Shown: piece by piece, positions 1 through 8,300 of the stretch
How positions within the stretch are numbered: position 1 is the stretch's first letter
Layout: each line of letters begins with the position of its first letter
DNA from: JAKITW01 sp041598875
GTDB taxonomy: Bacteria > Desulfobacterota > Desulfobulbia > Desulfobulbales > BM004
DNA length: 43,198 nucleotides
Assembly: GCA_041598875.1 (NCBI GenBank)
Contig: JBFHXP010000007.1
Span: 1 to 43,198 of the forward strand
Direction of reading: 5' to 3'
The notes under the pieces: generated by a model
Database searches by the model: none
What the model saw: only the letters and a program-made list of their open reading frames with translations
What the model was told of the DNA's origin: nothing
Position numbers and translations under genes: made by a program

Positions 1-1323
1 GAGCTGGCCGGGGCCAGGCTGGAGAGCAAGGAGAGCATCATCCTTGATAATCGGCAGAAGGATCGCTTCACCGCAAAAATCAGCAAAGACCCGCCTGGTG
101 GTGGACCGACCCCTCCGGTGCCGGATACCGCAATCACCAGATCATACGGCGATGATGTCCTGATGGGCACCACCATCTGGCAGGGTCGGATCATGATCAA
201 CGGAGTGGTGCGCCTTCCTGCCGACGCCCGGCTGATCATCCTCCCGGGCACGCGGATCGAATTCACCCGCCGCGACACCAACGGCGACGGTATCGGTGAA
301 AACGGCCTGATGATCCAGGGGGTGCTGGTGGCCAAGGGCACACCAACAGCTCCGATTGTTTTTCGATCAGCGGAAGAACAGCGAAAATCCGGCGACTGGG
401 ATGCGATCAATATCCTGGGCAGCGATTACACCGGCAACCTGCTCGAATACTGCCGGATCGAGGATGCCTACCGGGCCCTGCATCTCCATTTTTCCATTGT
501 CACGGTCAACTCCTGCGATATTGCCAACAATTACCGCGGGCTGCAATTTCAAGAATCCCTGATCACCATTATTGCCACCACGATCCATAACAATAAAAGC
601 GGCATCCGGGCCCGGGACTCCGAGGTGGTCATGACCAGGAGCCGAGTTTTTGAAAATTACAGCGGCGCGGTCTTTCTTCATACCGATCTCAAGGCCATGG
701 ACACGGTTTTCTCCCATAACTCCTATGAGGGATTGCGTCTCCGGGAAGGGGCGGCCCTCATCGAAAGAAACAGCATGACCGGCAACCGGTTCGGCATGGT
801 GGTAAACGATGCCGAGTATGGCCGCTACAACCGCAACATGATCGAGGCAAACCAGGAAACCGGCCTTGTTCTCAAGAATACGGAAAACATTGAGATCCAC
901 GGCAACGCGATCCAGGCAAACGGCATCAACGGCATCGCCGTCCGGGAGGCGCGTACCGCAATCACCGGCAACCACATAGCAGCAAACGGCGAAAGGGGGA
1001 TTGCCATATCCACCTTTGAGGGGATCATCACCGGCAACGCCATCGTGGGCAACGGTGTTTACGGAATCGGCATTGACAGCGCGGGCGACGTGGCCGCAGC
1101 CGAGAACTGGTGGGGAGGGAGTGATCCTGGCCAGGTGATTTACGATCATGCCGATGAAAGCCACCTGGGCCGGGTCCGTTATCTGCCCCGACTTGAATCC
1201 CCACCACCGTTTCAATGGCCCCTGACTGCCGCGCCGGTTGCCACTGCCCCACGGGGGAGCATCGTGGTGCCGGCAGAGGCAAAAGAGGCAACCGGAACTG
1301 ACAGAGAAGGACCGGCCAGATGA
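1..1323 (+). CDS. Right-handed parallel beta-helix protein (NosD-like), 5' end outside window
   Basis: The reading frame is open from base 1, so the gene begins upstream; a GTG at 118 is only an internal candidate start. The visible 440 residues hold a short Gly/Pro linker (about residues 31-39) and then many 20-25-residue rungs with spaced Asn and Gly (patterns such as GNxIxxNxxxGI), the signature of a right-handed parallel beta-helix. The end contains an NWWG motif followed by a D-rich turn, typical of NosD-type and other secreted beta-helix proteins. The family folds into a solenoid that binds or cleaves carbohydrate, or simply acts as a surface scaffold; I see no catalytic residues that choose between these. 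Its TGA overlaps the next ATG (ATGA), so the two genes are probably translationally coupled. An exported or surface location is inferred. Confidence 0.8.
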   Translation, partial: ELAGARLESKESIILDNRQKDRFTAKISKDPPGGGPTPPVPDTAITRSYGDDVLMGTTIWQGRIMINGVVRLPADARLIILPGTRIEFTRRDTNGDGIGENGLMIQGVLVAKGTPTAPIVFRSAEEQRKSGDWDAINILGSDYTGNLLEYCRIEDAYRALHLHFSIVTVNSCDIANNYRGLQFQESLITIIATTIHNNKSGIRARDSEVVMTRSRVFENYSGAVFLHTDLKAMDTVFSHNSYEGLRLREGAALIERNSMTGNRFGMVVNDAEYGRYNRNMIEANQETGLVLKNTENIEIHGNAIQANGINGIAVREARTAITGNHIAANGERGIAISTFEGIITGNAIVGNGVYGIGIDSAGDVAAAENWWGGSDPGQVIYDHADESHLGRVRYLPRLESPPPFQWPLTAAPVATAPRGSIVVPAEAKEATGTDREGPAR

Positions 1324-2063
1324 AGATGGTGCCGAAAAAACTGATGAGTAGCCATCGCACTCACCGATTCTTCCTCCTGCCCATGTTCACCCTGCTCTTC
1401 TGGGTCATCTTTACTGGCGCTGGCCATACCGCCACAACTGCAGATCCCCTGACACTGGAGGGGCGGATTCTCGACGGCACCGGCCAGCCCACATCCGGGG
1501 CCGAGGTCCTGGTCTACACTACGCCCAACGTCAGACAGCCTGCCGGGTATATTTCCGCAAAAAGCGGAGCCGACGGCCGCTACAGCATGGCCTTACCGCC
1601 TGGCAGATACTGGGCCGTGGCCATAAAGCGGAAAAGTGGCGAAAAAGTCGGCCCCCTGGCCCTGGGAGACAAATACTCCGGAGAGCCGTCTGCCTTTGAA
1701 ATAAACGAACACAACGGAAAGAGGCTCGATTTCACCGTGCTCGCCCTGCGGGAGGCGGCCCGGCAGCACCTCCGGAAAAACGAAAACACCGTCCGGATCA
1801 GCGGCAGAATTCTCGACCGGAAAGGCAAACCTGTGCCAATGGCCTACGCAATGGCCGACCGGCACCAGGCGGTCAACGGTATCCCGGAATTCATCTCTGC
1901 CTGGACCGACCAGGAGGGGCGCTACGATCTCTTTCTGCCCCGGGGGGAGTACCACATCGGGGCAGCCAGACATTTCCCCCCAGCACCGGCCATGGCCCTG
2001 ACCCGAAAGATCAATTGTCCAAACAATCCCGCGGAAATCGACCTGATTGCCCCTGACCAGTGA
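1320..2063 (+). CDS. Exported protein with two carboxypeptidase-regulatory-like domains
   Basis: 247 residues. An N-terminal basic stretch and a hydrophobic segment (about residues 17-38) form a signal peptide or anchor. Two similar domains follow, at about 45-140 and 158-245. Each begins with a pattern like LxGRILDxxGxPxxxAxVxV and contains a GRYxxxLPxGxY strand pair, as in the CarboxypepD_reg-like (transthyretin-like) fold. That fold is a small beta-sandwich usually found as an accessory adhesion or binding module; no enzyme domain is present. It overlaps the upstream beta-helix gene by 4 nt and lies just before the giant cytochrome gene, which has its own promoter. A role in the same surface assembly is inferred from position only. 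Confidence 0.75.
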   Translation: MKMVPKKLMSSHRTHRFFLLPMFTLLFWVIFTGAGHTATTADPLTLEGRILDGTGQPTSGAEVLVYTTPNVRQPAGYISAKSGADGRYSMALPPGRYWAVAIKRKSGEKVGPLALGDKYSGEPSAFEINEHNGKRLDFTVLALREAARQHLRKNENTVRISGRILDRKGKPVPMAYAMADRHQAVNGIPEFISAWTDQEGRYDLFLPRGEYHIGAARHFPPAPAMALTRKINCPNNPAEIDLIAPDQ

Positions 2064-2395
2064 CACCCTGCGTCACTCCTGCCGCGGAATGTCAGTGTCT
2101 GAAAAAAAGTACCACCATATACCAACCCGTTTTTTTGCAGGGAGAATGGTTGAAAAAGTGCTACTGTGTAGTACACTGCCCTCCTGAAAGCAATCAGACA
2201 TAGTGGAAACCATTGAACTTCTGCGCGGGGTACCTGAAAACCGATATCCAAAAATTCAGGCACAAAAAATGCATAAATACATGGATATAAAAAAAGGCAG
2301 CACCCACCTCCGCAGACCGACATTGAAATGTTTACACGAGAGTGATTCTGCATAAGAATCAGCTATCTGAACAAAACAGCCAGTGGAGCTGACGC
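2064..2395 (+). other. 332-base leader/promoter region of the giant cytochrome gene
   Basis: No gene is seen here. It holds a sigma-54-type promoter (listed separately), an imperfect palindrome at 2158-2176 (core CTAC-TGT-GTAG) about 90 nt upstream that could be an activator site, and a perfect 7-bp hairpin (TGATTCT / AGAATCA, loop of 5) at 2343-2361 in the presumed 5' untranslated region. A GGAG sits about 8 nt before the ATG at 2396. Confidence 0.5.
2258..2273 (+). promoter_or_regulatory. Candidate sigma-54 (RpoN) promoter for the giant cytochrome gene
   Basis: The sequence AGGCACAAAAAATGCA has GG and GC exactly 10 nt apart, as required for the -24/-12 elements, and an intact GGCAC block. 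It departs from TGGCACN5TTGCA only at the first T and the first T of TTGC. Transcription would start near 2284, about 110 nt before the ATG. Confidence 0.55.
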
Positions 2396-5300
2396 ATGAA
2401 ATCGAAAAGATCTGTTCTTCTGGGAGCCTGTCTCATAACCGCTTGTCTTTTTTTCACCGCTGTCTCCATAGCCGAACTGGCAGCGCCCCACAACGCGGCC
2501 AACAATATCGGCTGTTCCAACTACTGCCATATCCTGCCCACGGTAAAATCCCCCTACTGGGACCATGCGCCGGCAGACATCGACGACACACCCACCAACC
2601 ATCTCTGCAACTCCTGCCATACCGCCAATTCAGGTCCCTTTTCCATGGTCAACGCCCCGGCGGTCAAGACCCATTCCAGCCTGACCACGGATACCGATTA
2701 CGGCAACTGGACCATCGGCTGCACCGACTGCCACTCCCCCCATTTCCAGGAGCAGCTCCAATGGGCCGAGGTGGGTGAGACGGGCGTCTTTCTCGCCACC
2801 GGCCGGATCACCAACTTTCTCTATGACGGGGTGGGGGAGACCCTGCTCACCCTTGTTCCCGGAACCCTCCAGTACAAGGATGGATGGAACGCGGCGCGAC
2901 TGGCCGAGAAAACCGCGCAATACCGCAGAACCGTGCTCCTGCCCGACCGGCTCTTCCGGGAAACGGACCAGAGCGGTTCGCTGAGTTTCCAGGTGGTGGC
3001 GGTTGACGATATCGCCAACACGATTACGGTCAAGGGCGATGTCACCCCGGTCTACGCCAGATCCCCCCTCCCCTCGGAGTTCGGGATCATCTTCGGCCAG
3101 CTGGTCAGACAGAGTGTCACCAAAAACGGATTCACCATCCCGGTGAAGTTTTTTGACAACACCGCTGCCGGCAACGGCGGGTTCACCGACCAGACAAGCA
3201 CGGTATTTCCCAAGGGCATCTGCCAGGTCTGCCATACCCAGACCAGTCATTGGAGCCCGGCCGCCCTTGCGGCGGGCGATGTTCATTACCCAGACCGCTC
3301 CTGCACCGAATGCCATACCCACCAATCGGGTTTTGCCCATGGCGGAACAGGGGGCGGCACCGGATGTGAGCCATGCCACGGCCATGATGCCGGATACGAA
3401 TACTCGCCGGGCCTTTTCAGCCAGGGAAGAGGTTCAACCTGGAGCCACTCCACCCATACTGAAAATGACGTTGACGACCTGAAGGGACCGGCCCTGGCCT
3501 GCGCCGCCTGCCACAATACGACAAATTTCCCTTATTTTGCCTCAGGCGTTGATGGTGACGGCGACGGCAAGTTTTCCCTGTCAGAGACCGATGTCTGCGA
3601 CACCTGCCACTCGCCGCTTGGCACTTATAATGGCGTTTCCGACGCAACAGTGGGGGCAAAAAACCTCTGGACCACCGGCGCGTACGACCATGCCGGCGGC
3701 AACCCCCATACCCTTCTGGCCGGCAAGGAGAAATGGTGCGCCACCTGCCACGACGAAGTCGCCTCAGTGGTTTCCGGGATTACCGCCCCCAATGTGGTGG
3801 GCGATGAATCCGGGGCCTATGCCTACGGCACCGGCTGGGGCTATTACAAGACCGGCCACGGCCTGCCGGTTGCGACAACCTATGCCGCCAGCGGCGGCTT
3901 GACCTACGGAGCCGGCAAGGAATGCGCCAACTGCCACGACTACTCCAACGCCCATGTGGATGGCAACGCCCGGACCTACAGCAGTGGCTCCAGCAATTAT
4001 CAGACCGGATACCGGCTGAAGAGCGTCTCCGGCGCTGAATCTATGAGTATCCCCCGCCCCGACCAACTCCCTCTGAATTCCGATGATTTCCGGCTCTGTT
4101 TCTCCTGCCACGATGAGAATAAATACCTGCTCGAAACCCCCAATCCGGTGACCACCAGCTTCCGGGATGACACCAATGTGGGTTCCGGCTGGAACTCAGG
4201 CAAGTCGGTGCCGGTCAACCTCCATGAATATCACCTGGATTTTGTCAATCTCAATTTCGATTCAGACTGGACCGGAGGTGGTGACAGCCGCATTACCTGC
4301 GTCACCTGCCATAACGTGCACGGCTCATCCCAGCATTCCATGGTCCGGGACGGCTCGCTTATCAACAAGGCGGCCGGCCTGGTGGTCTGGTACGGCAACG
4401 CAACCACCACCTACAATCCCCCCTGGCCCAATGATCCGCCTGCCAACTACGTTCTCCTGTCAGCCAGCGACCGCACGGTCTGGAGCGGCACCAGCGCCTC
4501 CAATATCTGTACCGCCTGCCATGGCGGCAATTATGCCAAATATGACCGATCCCCGCCAACGGCACCGGCTGCCCCGTCCCTGGACTGGACCGGCGAGGCG
4601 GGCTACATCTCCGACGGCGCCAACCCGGACGGCGGATCCGGCGGCACCTATTTCACCTTCCGCATCAAGTACACCGACGCCAATGCCCAGACGCCCAGGG
4701 CGATCCAGGTATGGGTCGACGAGGATGACAGCGGCACCTATGAGACTGGTGAACAATACGACATGGTCGCCGTTGATAATGACCTTGACGTGACGGACGG
4801 CAAACTCTACCGCCGGATCGTTGCCGTGGGCTCGGCCGGCGACGGCACCCTCAGCTACCGCTTCTATGCCAGCGACGGCAAATTTGACGCCATCGACGGC
4901 ACCGCCTCCGGCGACCCTACAGATCCCGCTGCCAACACCATCACCGTAACCAATAATGCCCCGACCCTCTCCTATACCGGCGAAACCGGATACAGCGGCG
5001 ACGGCGTTTCCCCGGACAGCGGGGCGGGAGGATCCACCTTCACCTTCCGGGCCAGCTACGCGGACAGTGATAATAACGCACCCACGGCCATCGAAGTATG
5101 GGTGGATACCGATGACAGCGCCACCTACGAACCCGGGGAGAAGTATGCCCTGACCGCGGTTGATGGTGGCGACGCCACGTACACCGACGGCAAGCTCTAT
5201 TCCAGGTCCCTGGTAATTGCCGCGGCAGGCGATGGCACCCTCAACTACCGCTTTCATGCCTCGGACGGCACCGACAATGCCACCGGCGCGGCAATCAGTG

Positions 5301-8300
5301 ACAAAACCTTTACCGTCACCTCGGCAAACAGTGCGCCGACCCTTTGGTGGACAGGTGAAACGGGATATGTGCGCGATGGCGCGAACCCCGATTCCGGGAC
5401 GGCGGACAGCTCGTTTACCTTCCGGGTGTCCTTTGGTGACGCGGACAACGACACCCCTTCATCTATCCAGCTCTGGCTTGACAGAAACGATGACGAGGAT
5501 TATGACGATGCCAACGAGAAGATCGATCTTACCGCTGTGGATGGCGGAGACAGCGACACCTCGGACGGCAAACTCTATACCCTTACCACCGCCATTGCCG
5601 CGGCGGGCGACGGCGTGCTCAACTACCGCTTTTACGCAAGCGACGGCACGGCCAGCGCCACCGGTGCGCCTACCGCCGACAGTATGGTCACCATCCTGAT
5701 TAACGCGATCAAGGTATCCTGCCAGGCAATCGGCGACTACGACTACACCACCATCCAGACGGCAATCAACAACGCGGTCAACGGAGACACCATCCTGGTG
5801 GCGGACGGCACCTGCAGCGAGACCATCGCCATAAACAACAAGGATCTCACCATCACCTCGGTGAACGGCGCGGCCGCCACCATCCTCAATGCCGGTGATG
5901 CGGGCACCGCGGTCACCCTGACCAACGGTGCGGACACCACCTTCAACGGCCTCACCATCCGGGACGGCAACAACGGCAGCTACGGCGGCGGGTTCCATAT
6001 CAGCAACTCCTCGCCCGTTATCACCAACTCCATTGTGACCTCCAACACCGCTGGCCGGGCGGGCGGCGTCTATGTTTCCACCAGCGGATCCACCGTCACC
6101 ATCAGCGACACCACCCTGAGCGGGAATACCAGCAGTTTCAACGGCGGCGCCGTCTATCTGGAAAGCGGCGCCTCGGCGGTTATTACCAACAGCACCTTCC
6201 ACGACAACGCGGTCAGCGGCGGCAACGGCGCCGGCGTCTACATGACATCCAGCGCCGATGCAGCCCTCACCGTCAGCGGCTCGACCTTTACCAAGAACAC
6301 GGCCACATACGGAGGCGCCATCTACGCCAACACCACCGGCGGCAATGTCTCCATAACAGTGGCTGACTCCACCTTCACAGCCAGCGACACCACCGATGCC
6401 GGCACCATTGCTGCCACCAGAAATTCCGCCGGCAACCGGGGCGGCATCATGTACCTGACCGACGGCGGCGGCACCTTCAATCTGACCATCACCGACAGCA
6501 CCCTGCAGTACGGCAATTCGACCTTTGAAGGCGGCGCCCTCTATCTCGCCAACCTTGATGCAACCACTATCTCCGGCTCCACCTTTGCCAACAACACCAG
6601 CGGCAGCGCCGGCGCCCTGCTGTACAGCAACGGGGCGGGCAACTCCATTACCATTACCGACTCCATCATCAGGGACAACTCAACCACCGCCAACCATGGT
6701 GGATTCTATATGGCCGGCGGCACCATAACCCTGGACCGCTGTACCATCACCGGCAACACTGCGGCTTCCCGCGGCGGGGGAGGGACCTTCTCCTCCGTCG
6801 CTGCAACGGCCGGCACGACAATCCAGAACACCTTTGTCACGGGCAACAAGGCCACCGGTTTTGAGGGCGGCGGTTTCTGGATCGACCAGAACACCAACGC
6901 CCATACCGTGAACATCACCAATTCCACCTTTGCCGGCAACAGCGCCAACGCCCAGGGCGGCGGCCTGCACACCACCGGTGCCCCGGCCATAACCGTCAAA
7001 AACTCCATCTTCTGGCGAAACGGCGGCGTGGGCGGCGGCACCAGCGCCAAACATGAAATCAACGGCACGGTCACCGCCTCCTACTCCGATATCAGGCAGA
7101 GCGGCTTTACCGGCAACAATAACATCAATATTGACCCGCTCTTTGTCAGCCCGGTCAGCTACACCTCCGCGCCCACCTCCAGCGGCAATTATCACCTGCA
7201 GCTCAACTCGCCGGCCGTTGACATGGGCACCGCCGCCGGAGCCCCAGGTCTTGACATAGACAACAACATCCGGCCCCTGGGCGCGGGTGTCGATATGGGG
7301 GCGGACGAAGTGGTTTCCGTGACCAACTATGCGCCTGCTCTCACCTGGACCGGCGAAACAGGGTACAGTGCCGACGGCGTGAATTCTGATACCGGCAGCA
7401 GCGGCGCGTCCTTTGAATTCCGGGTAACCTATGTGGATGCGGACAACAACCCGCCAGGCGCGATCCAGGTCTGGGTTGATGAAAATGACAACGGACTCTT
7501 TGACGCGGGTGAAAAGTACGCCATGACCGCCGCGGACGGTGATGCGGTGTACTCCGACGGCAAGATCTATACAAAGACCCTTGCCTTGAATCATAGCGGC
7601 GACGGTGCGCTCAGCTACCGTTTTTACGCCAACGACTCCATCAGTACCGCGACCGGCCCGGCGACCTCGACCGGGAACGTGGTCATCAACAACCCGCCAG
7701 CCCTTTCCTGGGTCGGGTCTGGCAATTTCACCGCTGACGGCGCGGATCCGGACAGCGGACCCACCGGCAACTTCGAGTTCCGGATCACCTATACCGATGC
7801 CAACAACGACCCACCCACCGCGATCCAGGTCTGGATCGACAGAAACGATGACGGAGATTATCTCGATGCTGGCGAAAGGATCACCCTGGCCGCGCTCGAT
7901 ACCAATGACACCGTTTTCACCGACGGCAAGAACTACAGCAAGACCGTGCAGTTAACCCCGGCAGGCGATACGGTGCTCAACTACCGCTTTTACGCCTCTG
8001 ACGGCGCACCGGCCACCGGCACACCGGCCACCACCGACAAAACAGTGACCGTCACCAACAACCCGCCCTCTCTTGCCTGGGTCGGCAGCGGCGCCTACAC
8101 ACCAGACGGGGTCGATCCCAACAACGCGGTGGGCGGCGCCAGCTACACCTTCCGGGTTTCCTACACCGACAGTGACAACCAGGCTCCGACCACAATTGAG
8201 GTATGGGTCGACGAGAACGACAACGCCACCTACGAACCGGGCGAAAAATACGCCATGACCGGCCTTGATGGCGGCGACCTTGTCTACAGCGACGGCAAGG

